Part shown: in pieces, positions 10,031 to 18,923 of the stretch
How positions within the stretch are numbered: the stretch's first letter is position 1
Layout: each line of letters starts with the position of its first letter
Assembly (NCBI GenBank): GCA_963663845.2
Contig: OY760650.2
Coordinates: 186,001-250,000, forward strand
Direction: 5' to 3'
Length of the DNA: 64,000 nt
Source: Versatilivorator sp963663845
Lineage (GTDB): Bacteria > Acidobacteriota > Terriglobia > Versatilivoradales > Versatilivoraceae
Program-made: the position numbers and the translations under genes
The notes under the pieces: model-generated
What the model saw: only the letters and a program-made list of their open reading frames with translations
Told to the model about the DNA's origin: nothing
Database searches by the model: none

Positions 10031-10633
10031 TCAGAACCGCCGCACGACCCTTCGACCGTCCAGGCGCACTTCACCCCGGATCAGCATCCCGATCGCCTGG
10101 GGATAGAGCCGATGCTCTTCCGCCAGGATCCGCGCGGCCAGCGACTCTTCATCGTCGCTCTCCAGCACCGGCACCGCGGCCTGCAACAGAATGGGACCCG
10201 AATCGACCCCTTCATCCACGAGGTGGACGGTGCAGCCCGAGAAACGGACGCCGTATTCCAGCGCCTGGCGCTGGGGATGCAGTCCGGGAAAAGCCGGAAG
10301 CAGGGAGGGATGGATGTTCAGGATCCGGTTGGGAAAGGACCGGACGAACACGGGACTGAGGATTCGCATGAACCCGGCCAGGCAGACCAGATCCACCCGG
10401 TGCCGCTTCAGCTCGTAGACCAGACTCCGGTCATAGTCCTCTCGCGGCACGCCCCGGGAGGGGATCACCAGCGTTTTCACCCCCCGCCGCCGCGCCTTCG
10501 CCAGTCCGGCCGCCGAGGCCAGGTTGCTCACCACCACTTCGATTCGGGCCGGCAAACGACCCTGCCGGATGCTGTCGGCAATGGCCTCGAAGTTGGAGCC
10601 GCGTCCGGACAGCAGGACCCCAAGACGCCTCAT
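10031..10633 (-). CDS. purN: Phosphoribosylglycinamide formyltransferase 1
   Basis: GAR transformylase, step three of purine synthesis, transferring a formyl group from 10-formyl-THF to GAR. It opens with the family N-terminus RRLGVLLSGRGSNFEAI and carries the catalytic Asn and His in NIHPSLLPAFPG and the catalytic Asp in VHLVDEGVDSGPIL. I place the start at the ATG at 10633 because it aligns with the family N-terminus; ATGs at 10648 and 10651 would add six residues. About 200 aa, normal length. It lies between purM and tyrS and is almost certainly cotranscribed with both. Confidence 0.96.
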   Translation of the reverse strand: MRRLGVLLSGRGSNFEAIADSIRQGRLPARIEVVVSNLASAAGLAKARRRGVKTLVIPSRGVPREDYDRSLVYELKRHRVDLVCLAGFMRILSPVFVRSFPNRILNIHPSLLPAFPGLHPQRQALEYGVRFSGCTVHLVDEGVDSGPILLQAAVPVLESDDEESLAARILAEEHRLYPQAIGMLIRGEVRLDGRRVVRRF

Positions 10634-10696
10634 TCGATGCAGACCCATCATGAAGACCCGGCTGCCGACAACGCGGACCGCCGCCTTTCCCCGCTG

Positions 10697-11740
10697 CTAC
10701 CGCCTGTAATGAACCCGGCGCTTCCCCGAGCGGATCTCGCCGATCCGGTAGAGGGGCTCCCGGCTGCGGGCGAGATGTTCTTCCACCTCGGGCACTTCCC
10801 CTGGTGCAACGATCAATGCCATGCCGATACCCATGTTGAAGGTACGCAGCATCTCGGCCTCATCGATCCGGCCCAGCTCCTGCAGAACGCCGAAGATGGG
10901 GGGCTCGGGCCAGGATTTCAGTTGAATATGGGCCGAACAGCCGCCGGGGAGAATGCGGGGGAGATTGTCGGTGAGTCCCCCTCCGGTGATGTGGGCCAGC
11001 CCGTTGAGCCGTCCCCGGTCCAGCAGCGGTTTCAGCAGCGACAGATAGTTCCGATGAGGCTGCAGCAGCACCTCTCCCAGGGGAAGCGGCAACCGGGGGA
11101 GCCTGGCGCCCACCTCATGACCGCCCACCTCGAACAACAGCTTGCGGGCCAGGGAGTAGCCGTTGGTGTGCAACCCGGTGGATGCCAGTCCCAGGATGGC
11201 GTCTCCCGGCCGGATGCGTTGTCCGTCCAGCAGTTGCGACTGATCGACCAGTCCCACGATGAAACCGGCCAGATCGTATTCCCCGCTGGAGTAGAACCCC
11301 GGCATCTCGGCCGTTTCCCCTCCCAGCAGAGCGCAATCCGAGTCCCGGCAGCCGGCGGCGATCCCCTCCACCACGCTGGCGATGACCTCCGGCTCCATCC
11401 GATGGGTTGCAATGTAGTCCATGAAGAAGAGGGGCGCGGCTCCCTGAACCAGGATGTCGTTGACGCAGTGAGCCACCAGGTCCCTGCCCACGGTGTGATG
11501 GAGGCCGGTGGCGAAGGCAATCTTGAGCTTGGTCCCGACGCCGTCGACGCTGGACACCAGAATGGGCCGGGACGTCCCGCTGCTCTTCAGGCGAAAGAGG
11601 CCGCCGAAGGCGCCGATATCGCTGGCGACCCCCGGCGTGAAGGTCTGGCGGGCCAGCGCCTTGATGCGTTTCTTGGCGGCGTCGGCCCGGTCGATATCCA
11701 CGCCGGCGTCCCGGTAGGCAAAGACGGTCTTGGCAGTCAT
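10697..11740 (-). CDS. purM: Phosphoribosylformylglycinamidine cyclo-ligase (AIR synthetase)
   Basis: A 347-residue AIR synthetase that closes the imidazole ring of FGAM with ATP. The early block YRDAGVDIDRADAAKKRIK is characteristic, followed by VSSVDGVGTKLKIA, VAHCVNDILVQGA, LLGGETAEMPGFY and ITGGGLTDNLPRIL, all PurM motifs in order. I use the ATG at 11740; upstream sequence is a dispersed repeat (R1) that begins only 6 nt before this start, so the native ribosome binding site has been replaced or overlapped by repeat sequence. Normal family length. Confidence 0.97.
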   Translation of the reverse strand: MTAKTVFAYRDAGVDIDRADAAKKRIKALARQTFTPGVASDIGAFGGLFRLKSSGTSRPILVSSVDGVGTKLKIAFATGLHHTVGRDLVAHCVNDILVQGAAPLFFMDYIATHRMEPEVIASVVEGIAAGCRDSDCALLGGETAEMPGFYSSGEYDLAGFIVGLVDQSQLLDGQRIRPGDAILGLASTGLHTNGYSLARKLLFEVGGHEVGARLPRLPLPLGEVLLQPHRNYLSLLKPLLDRGRLNGLAHITGGGLTDNLPRILPGGCSAHIQLKSWPEPPIFGVLQELGRIDEAEMLRTFNMGIGMALIVAPGEVPEVEEHLARSREPLYRIGEIRSGKRRVHYRR

Positions 11741-11746
11741 GGGCTT

Positions 11747-11803
11747 GCCTGAAACAAACGAAAAAAGAGGAATCCACGAAGACACACGAAGGACGACGAA
11801 GGG
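11747..11803. repeat. Dispersed repeat R1, copy b
   Basis: A 57-bp sequence beginning GCCTGAAACAAACGAAAAAA and ending GGACGACGAAGGG. It is nearly identical, in the same strand sense, to 46194-46251. It lies in the purF-purM gap directly before purM. A degenerate copy on the other strand is at 991-1040. Confidence 0.8.
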
Positions 11804-11833
11804 ACACGAAGAAAAACTGAAAGAAATTCATCC

Positions 11834-11908
11834 CTATTCGTGTCCATTCGTGTCCATTTGTGGTTCGTCTTCAAAAGAGATCGTCAGTTTCTTCCTCCAA
11901 TGATCCGC
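11834..11908. repeat. Dispersed repeat R2, copy a
   Basis: A ~75-bp sequence with stuttered units TTCGTGTCCATTCGTGTCCA, then TGGTTCGTCTT and ending near TTCCTCCAATGATCCGC. It matches R2 copies at 50269-50346 (same orientation) and 30551-30634 (partly inverted and shuffled). Together with R1 it fills most of the purF-purM gap. Confidence 0.7.
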
Positions 11909-11978
11909 CCCGAAGTATGCGGCGGGGGCGCAGCCAAGGGAACAAGTGGATAGTGGAAACTCAATGGCTCGGACCGGT

Positions 11979-13370
11979 TCAGGCGGTCTCGACAGCGGTC
12001 ATTTGAGGAAAAGGCACCGGATAGTCGCCGGTATAGCAGGCCGAGCAGAAATGTCCCTGGCCCTGCTCCACGCCGCAGCTACGGAGCATGCCTTCATGGC
12101 TCAAGTATCCCAGGGTGTCGGCCCCGATATACTTTCGAATTTCTTCGACCGAATGGCTGGAGGCGATCAACTCCCTCTTGGTAGGCGTGTCCACCCCGTA
12201 AAAGCAGGGGGAGATGGTGGGCGGGCAACTGATCCGCACGTGCACTTCCATGGCCCCGGCGTCCCGAACCATCTTGACGATCTTTCGGCTGGTCGTTCCC
12301 CTCACGATGGAGTCGTCCACCAGAACCACCCGTTTCCCCTGGATCAGCTCCGCCACCGGATTCAACTTGATCTTGACCCCGAAATGGCGGATGGACTGCC
12401 TGGGCTCGATGAAGGTCCTGCCGACGTAGTGGTTGCGGATCAGCCCGAACTCGAACTGGATCCTGGATTCGTGGGAGAAGCCGATGGCGGCGGCCACGCC
12501 CGAATCCGGCACCGGCACCACGATGTCGGCTTCCACCGGCTGTTCCCGCGCCAGCGTCCTCCCCAGCAGGTGACGGCTCTCGTAAACCGACCGGCCAAAG
12601 ATATGGCTGTCGGGCCTGGAAAAGTAGACGTGCTCGAAGACGCAGAAGGAAGGAGACTGCGGCGGCGAGATGCGGCGGGACCGGGTCCCGCCCTTGAAAA
12701 GCGTCAGCATTTCCCCGGGGGCGACTTCGCGGTCGAAGCGGGCCTCGATGAGGTCGAAGGCGCAGGTCTCGGAAGCCAGCACGGGAGAGCCGTCCAGCCA
12801 ACCCAGGTTGAGGGGGCGAAACCCCCGGGGATCGCGAGCGGCGATCACCTCTTCCCGGGTCAGGAAGATCAGCGAGTAGGCCCCCGTCAACTGCGACAGG
12901 GCTTCCTGGATGGCGTCCTCGATGGTTTTCCGGCGGGATCGGGCGATGAGGTGGAGAATGACCTCGCTATCGGTCGTCGACTGGAAGATCGACCCCGACT
13001 TCTCGAGTTGACCCCTCACCTGCAAGGCATTGATCAGGTTTCCGTTGTGACAGAGGCCCAGGTCGCCCTGGCTGCAGGAGACCACCAGGGGCTGGGCGTT
13101 CTTGGCCGCGCTCTCGCCCGCCGTCGAGTAGCGGGTGTGGCCAATGGCCGCCTCCCCCTTCAAGTGCTCCAGGCGAGAATGGTCGAAGATGTCGGCCACA
13201 TGGCCCATTCCCGTCTCACTGTGGAGGCCGTTGCCGTCACTGGAGACGATGCCGGCGCTCTCCTGCCCCCGATGCTGAAGGGCGTAGAGGCCCAGATAGG
13301 CGATCCGCGACGCCTCCCGATGCCCGAACACCCCAAAGACTCCACATTCTTCCCGAAACTTGTCGAACAT
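11979..13370 (-). CDS. purF: Amidophosphoribosyltransferase
   Basis: First committed enzyme of purine synthesis: glutamine and PRPP give phosphoribosylamine. The N-terminal Ntn glutaminase domain has Cys9 (ECGVFGVFG), exposed after removal of an eight-residue propeptide, with HRGQESAG and GHTRYSTAG downstream. The C-terminal PRTase domain has the PRPP loop VVLVDDSIVRGTT. Cysteines in FCVFEHVYF, CPPTISPCF and FCSACYTGDYPV match the iron-sulfur-bearing Bacillus-type subgroup. At 463 aa it is full length. It is separated from purM by a 238-bp repeat-filled gap. Confidence 0.97.
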   Translation of the reverse strand: MFDKFREECGVFGVFGHREASRIAYLGLYALQHRGQESAGIVSSDGNGLHSETGMGHVADIFDHSRLEHLKGEAAIGHTRYSTAGESAAKNAQPLVVSCSQGDLGLCHNGNLINALQVRGQLEKSGSIFQSTTDSEVILHLIARSRRKTIEDAIQEALSQLTGAYSLIFLTREEVIAARDPRGFRPLNLGWLDGSPVLASETCAFDLIEARFDREVAPGEMLTLFKGGTRSRRISPPQSPSFCVFEHVYFSRPDSHIFGRSVYESRHLLGRTLAREQPVEADIVVPVPDSGVAAAIGFSHESRIQFEFGLIRNHYVGRTFIEPRQSIRHFGVKIKLNPVAELIQGKRVVLVDDSIVRGTTSRKIVKMVRDAGAMEVHVRISCPPTISPCFYGVDTPTKRELIASSHSVEEIRKYIGADTLGYLSHEGMLRSCGVEQGQGHFCSACYTGDYPVPFPQMTAVETA

Positions 13371-13467
13371 CGGTTACCCGGGACACCTCGCTCTGTCGCG
13401 ACCGCAGCCTGCGGCTATTGGCTGGTAGAGATGGACAACGGGAATGACCGGCGGTGCAAACCGAAAA

Positions 13468-15747
13468 TTATAGTGGATCGGCGAACAATCCACCCAGACA
13501 TTTTCTCCAGGCCTTCTCCAGCGAGGCCATCGATCTTTCCAGCACGACCGAACCGGAACGACGCACGCTCAGCACCTCCGGAACCACCCGTCCCAGAGGA
13601 GTCACCGGCACGCCTCGGAGCTCGGCGATGTCCTCCAGAGCCGCCAGGTTTTCCTCCTCGACCGTCACCAGAATCCGGGAGGGGTATTCGGCAAACAACA
13701 CCTCTCCCACTTCTTCGGCCGAAGGCAAGAGGATCTCGGCTCCCAGCGTCCCGGCGCCAAAGCGGGAAAAGCCCATTTCCGCCAGGGCTACGGCCAGGCC
13801 TCCATCCGAACAGTCGTGAGCAGAGAGAATCAGGCCACTCTCGATGCCCTGGCTGCAGGTCCTCTGCACGCGCACCTCCAGGTCCAGGTCCAGGGGCGGA
13901 CAGGGGAGCCGTCCGACCCAGCGCGTATAGAGGTCCGCACCGTTTTCCCGCGACGGTTCCAGCCTCGACAGGTTGTGGCGGACAGCGCTCGAATAGCCCG
14001 ACGGTTGCCCGACCAGCGGACCCAGCAGGACGACCCGATGGCCTTCCCTGACAAACCAGGAGCCCCGGAGGCGGGAAAGCGGCTCGATCAGGCCCACCAT
14101 TCCAATGACGGGAGTGGGGTCGATGCCCTCCCCAAGCGTCTCGTTGTAGAGGCTGACGTTTCCGCCGGTGATGGGCGTCCCCAGGGCGCGGCAGGCTTCA
14201 CCCATTCCTTCGACCACCTGGGTCATCTGCCACATGATTTCGGGCTTTTCCGGATTGCCCATGTTCAGGCAGTTGGTGGCCGCCAGGGGACGGGCCCCGG
14301 CGCAGACCAGGTTGCGGCAGCTCTCGGCCACCGCCAACTGGGCTCCCACCCGGGGATCCTGACGGCAGTAGCGGCCGTTGCCGTCCAGGCTCATGGCCAG
14401 CGCCTTGCGGGTGTTCTTGACCCGGACCACGGCCGCATCGGCGCCCGGAACCTGCACCGTATTGGTCCGCACCATGTGGTCGTACTGGCGATAGACCCAT
14501 TCCCGCGAACACAGGTTGGGGGAAGCCAGAAAACGCTCCAGGAGCCCGCCCCAATCCATGGTGCAGGCGCCGGCGGGGGACCGCGAAGGCGAGGTCTGCG
14601 CCGGGGCGGCCACCGGCCGGCGGTAGAGGGGAGCCTCATCGGTCAGGGCCCGGTTGGGTATCTCGGCCACCGTCATTCCCCGGTCCAGGATTCGGAGCAT
14701 TCCGTCCCCGGTGACCTCTCCGATGGCGACGGCATCGATCTCCCATTTTCGGCAGATCCGGAAAATCTCCTCTTCCCTGCCCCGTGCCGCCACCAGGAGC
14801 ATCCGTTCCTGGGATTCGCTCAGCATGATCTCGTAGGGAGTCATGCCCTCCTCGCGTTGAGGCACCTTGGCCAGATCGATCTCGATTCCCGTGTCCGCCC
14901 GCCCGCCCATCTCGCAGGTGGAGCAGGTGAGTCCGGCGGCCCCCATGTCCTGGATTCCCACCACGGCGTCCGTCTTCATGGCCTCCAGGCAGGCTTCCAG
15001 CAGCAGTTTCTCCAGAAAGGGATCGCCGACCTGCACGTTGGGGCGCTTGCTCTCCGAGGCTTCATCGAACTCGGCCGAAGCCATGGTGGCCCCGTGAATG
15101 CCGTCCCTGCCGGTCTTGGCGCCGACGTAGATCACCGGATTTCCGATTCCCGCGGCCTTCCCGTAAAAGATCCGGTCCTTCCTGAACAGGCCCAGGGCGA
15201 AGGCGTTGACCAGAGGGTTTTGGGAATAACACTCCTCGAACACCACTTCCCCGCCCACGGTCGGGACCCCGAAGCAGTTGCCGTATCCGGCGATCCCGGC
15301 CACCACGCCCTCCATGATGCGCCGGTTGCGGGGCTGATGGGGCGGCCCGAAGCGCAGGGAGTTCATGGCGGCGATGGGACGGGCGCCCATGGTGAAGATA
15401 TCGCGCAAGATCCCTCCGACACCGGTGGCCGCTCCCTGGTAGGGCTCGACGAAGCTGGGGTGGTTGTGGGACTCGATCTTGAAGGCCACCGCGTAGCCGT
15501 CGCCGATATCGACGATCCCGGCGTTCTCGCCGGGTCCCTGCAGCACCTGGGGGCCTTCGGTGGGCAACCGCTTCAGGTGGAGCCTGGAACTCTTGTAGCT
15601 GCAGTGTTCGCTCCACATGACGCTGAAGATCCCCAGTTCCGTCAGGTTGGGGGAGCGGCCCAGGATCGACAGGATGCGATCGTATTCGCCCCGGGTCAGG
15701 TTGTGCCGTTCCAGCACTTCGGCCGCAATCGAAGGATTGGCTTGCAT
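13468..15747 (-). CDS. purL: Phosphoribosylformylglycinamidine synthase subunit PurL (small type)
   Basis: A 759-residue smPurL, the synthetase subunit converting FGAR to FGAM using ATP and ammonia from PurQ. Landmarks: FSVMWSEHCSYKSSR at the N-terminus, FKIESHNHPSFVEPYQGAAT, GGEVVFEECY, VGIQDMGAAGLTCS, GGNVSLYNET and LSAHDCSDGGLAVALAEM, in the expected order. The small size means separate PurQ and PurS partners are needed, and both are encoded immediately upstream (one base separates purQ and purL). A stable complex of PurL, PurQ and PurS is expected. Confidence 0.98.
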   Translation of the reverse strand: MQANPSIAAEVLERHNLTRGEYDRILSILGRSPNLTELGIFSVMWSEHCSYKSSRLHLKRLPTEGPQVLQGPGENAGIVDIGDGYAVAFKIESHNHPSFVEPYQGAATGVGGILRDIFTMGARPIAAMNSLRFGPPHQPRNRRIMEGVVAGIAGYGNCFGVPTVGGEVVFEECYSQNPLVNAFALGLFRKDRIFYGKAAGIGNPVIYVGAKTGRDGIHGATMASAEFDEASESKRPNVQVGDPFLEKLLLEACLEAMKTDAVVGIQDMGAAGLTCSTCEMGGRADTGIEIDLAKVPQREEGMTPYEIMLSESQERMLLVAARGREEEIFRICRKWEIDAVAIGEVTGDGMLRILDRGMTVAEIPNRALTDEAPLYRRPVAAPAQTSPSRSPAGACTMDWGGLLERFLASPNLCSREWVYRQYDHMVRTNTVQVPGADAAVVRVKNTRKALAMSLDGNGRYCRQDPRVGAQLAVAESCRNLVCAGARPLAATNCLNMGNPEKPEIMWQMTQVVEGMGEACRALGTPITGGNVSLYNETLGEGIDPTPVIGMVGLIEPLSRLRGSWFVREGHRVVLLGPLVGQPSGYSSAVRHNLSRLEPSRENGADLYTRWVGRLPCPPLDLDLEVRVQRTCSQGIESGLILSAHDCSDGGLAVALAEMGFSRFGAGTLGAEILLPSAEEVGEVLFAEYPSRILVTVEEENLAALEDIAELRGVPVTPLGRVVPEVLSVRRSGSVVLERSMASLEKAWRKCLGGLFADPL

Positions 15748-15748
15748 T

Positions 15749-16438
15749 TCAGGATCGGGACTGGATCATCGACTGAAACAGGCGCACCCCGTCCTGGCTG
15801 CCCAGCAGCGGCTCGCTGGCTCTCTCCGGGTGGGGCATCATTCCCAGGACGTTGCCACCGGAGTTGCAGATCCCGGCCACGTTGGCTATCGAGCCGTTGG
15901 GGTTGGCGTCGGCGGTAATCTCACCGTCCGGCCTGCAGTAGCGGAACACCACCTGCCGGTTGCGCTCCAGCCTCCGGAAAGCCTCGGCGTCGAGGGTGTA
16001 GTTGCCCTCCATGTGTCCGATGGGAATGTTCCAGACGTCGCCTTCACCGGCCAGGCCGGTAAAGGGAATCCGGGCGTTCTCCACCCGAATCGAGACCTGC
16101 CGGCACACGTACTTCAAGCCGCGGTTCCTCAGCATGGCTCCCGGCAGCAGCCCCGATTCCAGCAGTATCTGGAAGCCGTTGCAGATGCCCAGGACCAGTC
16201 CGCCCCGGTCGGCGAAACGCCGCACCGCTCCCATCACCGGAGAGAACCGGGCGATGGCGCCGGTGCGCAGGTAGTCCCCGTAGGAGAATCCTCCGGGAAC
16301 GATGATGGCCTGGCACTCCTTGAGGTCGGTCGACTGGTGCCAGATAAACTCGGCCGGCTGCCGCAGCACCTTGCGAACGGCGTGATAGGCATCGTGCTCG
16401 CAATTGCTGCCCGGGAACATCAGCACGCCGAATTTCAT
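15749..16438 (-). CDS. purQ: Phosphoribosylformylglycinamidine synthase, glutaminase subunit
   Basis: A 229-residue class I glutamine amidotransferase supplying ammonia to PurL. The nucleophile Cys is in VLGICNGFQILLESGLLPGA, the oxyanion/entry blocks are FPGSNCEHD and VPGGFSYGDYLRTGAIA, and the catalytic His/Glu pair is in MMPHPERASE. Its stop is one base away from the purL start. It is separated from purS by 79 bp that contain a strong hairpin. Confidence 0.97.
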   Translation of the reverse strand: MKFGVLMFPGSNCEHDAYHAVRKVLRQPAEFIWHQSTDLKECQAIIVPGGFSYGDYLRTGAIARFSPVMGAVRRFADRGGLVLGICNGFQILLESGLLPGAMLRNRGLKYVCRQVSIRVENARIPFTGLAGEGDVWNIPIGHMEGNYTLDAEAFRRLERNRQVVFRYCRPDGEITADANPNGSIANVAGICNSGGNVLGMMPHPERASEPLLGSQDGVRLFQSMIQSRS

Positions 16439-16463
16439 CTTCCACCGTCTCCTTGAATCTGGT

Positions 16464-16483
16464 GGGAAGGCGGAAGCCTTCCC
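16464..16483 (-). other. Stable hairpin between purS and purQ
   Basis: A perfect 8-bp stem (GGGAAGGC / GCCTTCCC) closed by a four-base loop lies in the 79-bp purS-purQ gap. On the transcribed minus strand the loop reads TTCC. No T-run follows directly, so it is more likely an mRNA processing/stability structure or a repeat remnant than a terminator. Confidence 0.5.
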
Positions 16484-16517
16484 TTCCCCGCGGCCCTCTT
16501 TCCCATCCAGGACGACT

Positions 16518-16760
16518 TTACTCGATCTCGTAGGTGAATTCCTCGATCACCGGGTTGGTCAACACGTCCTCGGCGATCTTTTCCACCTCGGCTTGAACAT
16601 CTTCCAGAGTCAGCTCGGAGGCAAAGTCGATTTCGAAGAACTTTCCCTGGCGCACCTCGGTGATCCGTTGAAAGCCGATGTTCTGCAGACTTTGATGAAT
16701 GGTCTTGCCCTGGGGATCCAGAACGCTTTTCTTGAGGCTGACGTAGACTCTAGCTTTCAT
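16518..16760 (-). CDS. purS: Phosphoribosylformylglycinamidine synthase subunit PurS
   Basis: An 80-residue bridging subunit of the FGAM synthase complex. The family pattern is clear: KARVYVSLKKSVLDPQGKTI at the N-terminus, then GFQRITEVRQGKFFEIDF and the ending LTNPVIEEFTYEI. PurS mediates docking of PurQ on PurL and ammonia transfer. It begins 3 bp after the purB stop and precedes purQ, the usual purS-purQ-purL order. Confidence 0.97.
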   Translation of the reverse strand: MKARVYVSLKKSVLDPQGKTIHQSLQNIGFQRITEVRQGKFFEIDFASELTLEDVQAEVEKIAEDVLTNPVIEEFTYEIE

Positions 16761-16763
16761 TTC

Positions 16764-18059
16764 TCACCCGCCGAAAACACGCTCGAATACGGCGTCCACG
16801 TGGCGCAACTGGTGGTCCAGATCGAAGCTGGTCTCGATCTCGGATCGGGACAGGTACTTCAGGATTTCCTCGTCCTGAAGCACCAGGCTCTTGAATTCCA
16901 CCCCCTCCGACCACACGCGCATGGCGTTTCGCTGCACCCACCGATAGGCCTTCTCCCGGCTGACCCCCTTTCGAGTCAGGTCGAGGAGAATCTGTCCGGA
17001 AAAGACCAGCCCCTTCATCAAGTTCAGGTTTTCCACCATCCTGCCCGGGTAGACCAGCAGTCTTTCCAGCAGTCGGGTGGTCTTGGCCAGCAGGTAATCG
17101 ACCAGTATGGTGGAATCGGGCAGAATCACGCGCTCCACCGAAGAGTGGGAAATATCGCGCTCGTGCCACAGCGCGATGTTTTCCAGGCCGGCCAGCAGGT
17201 TGGAGCGCACCACTCGGGCCAGGCCGGAGATCTGTTCGGAGGTCACTGGATTCCTCTTGTGCGGCATGGCCGAAGAGCCCTTCTGCCCGGCCGAGAAGTA
17301 TTCTTCCACCTCCCGGACCTCGGTGCGCTGCAGCCCCCGGACCTCGGTGGCGATCTTCTCCAGGCTGGCGGCGATCAGGGCCAGCGCCGACAGGAACTCG
17401 GCATGGCGGTCACGTTGCACGATCTGGGTCGAGACCGGGTCGGGCTGCAGCCCCAGGATGCGGCAGACGGATTCCTCCACGGTGGGGTCGAGGTGGGCGA
17501 AGGTCCCGACGGCTCCCGACAACTTGCCCACTCGCACGCCTTCGGCCGCGACCCGCAGCCGCCTCTGGTTGCGGCGGGCTTCCTGGTGCCACACCGCCAG
17601 CTTGAGGCCCAGCGTGGTGGGTTCGGCATGAATCCCGTGAGTCCGCCCCACCATGACCGTTCTCTTGAACTCGTGGGCGCGCTTCTCCAACACCTCGACG
17701 AACCGGGCCAGTCCTTCGGTGAGAATCTCCGATGCTTCCTTGAGCTGCAAAGCCAGGGCCGTATCCACCACGTCGGAGGAGGTCAGACCGTAGTGAACGT
17801 AGCGGGACTCCGGCCCCACATGCTCGGCCACCGAGGTGGTGAAGGCGACCACGTCATGCTTGACCTCGCGCTCGATCTCGTCGATGCGGGCCACGTCGAA
17901 GTCGGCCTTCTCCCGAATGACCCGAGCCGCATCCCGGGGGATGACGCCCCGCTCCGCCAGCACATCCGTGCAGGCCAGCTCCACCTCCAGCCATTTCCGA
18001 AACTTGTTTTCCGGAGTCCAGATCCGCCCCATGCGGGGACGGGTATAACGTTCAATCAC
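16764..18059 (-). CDS. purB: Adenylosuccinate lyase
   Basis: A 431-residue fumarase/aspartase-superfamily lyase that cleaves SAICAR and adenylosuccinate, releasing fumarate. It starts IERYTRPRMGRIWTPENKF and has HYGLTSSDVVDTALA, VMVGRTHGIHAEPTTLG and the superfamily signature GSSAMPHKRNPVTSEQ. The start is a GTG at 18059; there is no better ATG ahead of the conserved N-terminus. It lies 29 bp after the MBL hydrolase and 3 bp before purS, so it heads the purine part of the transcript. Confidence 0.97.
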   Translation of the reverse strand: MIERYTRPRMGRIWTPENKFRKWLEVELACTDVLAERGVIPRDAARVIREKADFDVARIDEIEREVKHDVVAFTTSVAEHVGPESRYVHYGLTSSDVVDTALALQLKEASEILTEGLARFVEVLEKRAHEFKRTVMVGRTHGIHAEPTTLGLKLAVWHQEARRNQRRLRVAAEGVRVGKLSGAVGTFAHLDPTVEESVCRILGLQPDPVSTQIVQRDRHAEFLSALALIAASLEKIATEVRGLQRTEVREVEEYFSAGQKGSSAMPHKRNPVTSEQISGLARVVRSNLLAGLENIALWHERDISHSSVERVILPDSTILVDYLLAKTTRLLERLLVYPGRMVENLNLMKGLVFSGQILLDLTRKGVSREKAYRWVQRNAMRVWSEGVEFKSLVLQDEEILKYLSRSEIETSFDLDHQLRHVDAVFERVFGG

Positions 18060-18088
18060 GGTGGAAAATCCTCCCGAAAAAATGCGGG

Positions 18089-18865
18089 CTAAAAGCGGAT
18101 GACCCTGCTCGGACCCGACCGGGAGGCCAAGAGCAGGTTTTCGAGGTCGAAGCCCTTTTTCCCCAGGGCTCTACCGGCGACCATGCGGGCGATATCGGGA
18201 TGGTTGTTGTTCTCGCTCAGGTGCGCCAGCAGGATATGGGCCGCCTTTCCGTCAAAGTCTTCTTCGAAGAATTTCCCGACGCTTTCGTTGGAAAGATGGC
18301 CGTGGCGACTCATGATCCGTTGCTTCACCGCCCAGGGATAGGGGCTGAGGCGCAACATCTCCAGGTCATGGTTCGACTCCAGGACCAGCAGGTCGCTCCC
18401 TGCCATGCGTTGCCGCACCAATTGGGTGAGGACACCCAGGTCCATCACATGAGAGATCTTGACCCCCTCGGCTTCCAGGTTGAAGGCCAGGGGATCGGCG
18501 GCATCGTGGGGAACGGAAAACGGGGATATCTTCAAGTCGCCGATTTGAAACGACTCTCCCGCGCGGAGGCGCTCCCGCCTCTTCAACACCGGCTTCAGCG
18601 AGAGCGCCTCGTAGGTCGCATCTCCGACGAAGGTGAGAATATCACAGGTCTTCAGGAGCCCCGCCAGGCCCTTGACGTGGTCGCTGTGCTCGTGGGAAAT
18701 GACCAGGGCATCGATGTCTTCCAGCCTTTCGCCGATGGCCAGCAGCCTCCTGGCCGTCTGGGCCCGACTGAAGCCCGCATCCAGGAGCAGCTTGACCCTT
18801 CCGGTGGCAATGAAGGTGCAGTTGCCGGAACTCCCGCTGCCCAGAACTGAAACCGTAACCGCCAC
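18089..18865 (-). CDS. MBL-fold hydrolase, WalJ/YycJ-like
   Basis: A metallo-beta-lactamase-fold protein of the YycJ/WalJ type. It opens with VSVLGSGSSGNCTFI, has the zinc motif SHEHSDHVKG, and then the conserved FSVPHDAADPLAFN and AHLSENNNHP blocks. Family members are linked to cell-wall/DNA maintenance and act as nucleases or phosphodiesterases; the substrate here is unproven. I place the start at the GTG at 18865, where family similarity begins (258 aa). A GTG at 18946 would add 27 unconvincing residues and overlap the upstream peptidase gene. Probably cotranscribed with purB. Confidence 0.88.
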   Translation of the reverse strand: MAVTVSVLGSGSSGNCTFIATGRVKLLLDAGFSRAQTARRLLAIGERLEDIDALVISHEHSDHVKGLAGLLKTCDILTFVGDATYEALSLKPVLKRRERLRAGESFQIGDLKISPFSVPHDAADPLAFNLEAEGVKISHVMDLGVLTQLVRQRMAGSDLLVLESNHDLEMLRLSPYPWAVKQRIMSRHGHLSNESVGKFFEEDFDGKAAHILLAHLSENNNHPDIARMVAGRALGKKGFDLENLLLASRSGPSRVIRF

Positions 18866-18923
18866 TGTCGCCCCGCCCGGCTTCACCAGTGGAAATTCAA
18901 TCTGGCGTGCCTCGGCCGACCGC

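Noticed and set aside
11946..14051. Long open frame of about 700 codons on the plus strand
   Set aside because: It is the antisense shadow of purF and purL, which have unmistakable motifs on the minus strand. High GC keeps antisense frames open.
16404..18092. Long plus-strand open frame of about 560 codons
   Set aside because: Antisense of purS and purB; composition is low-complexity Gly/Gln/His with no domain.
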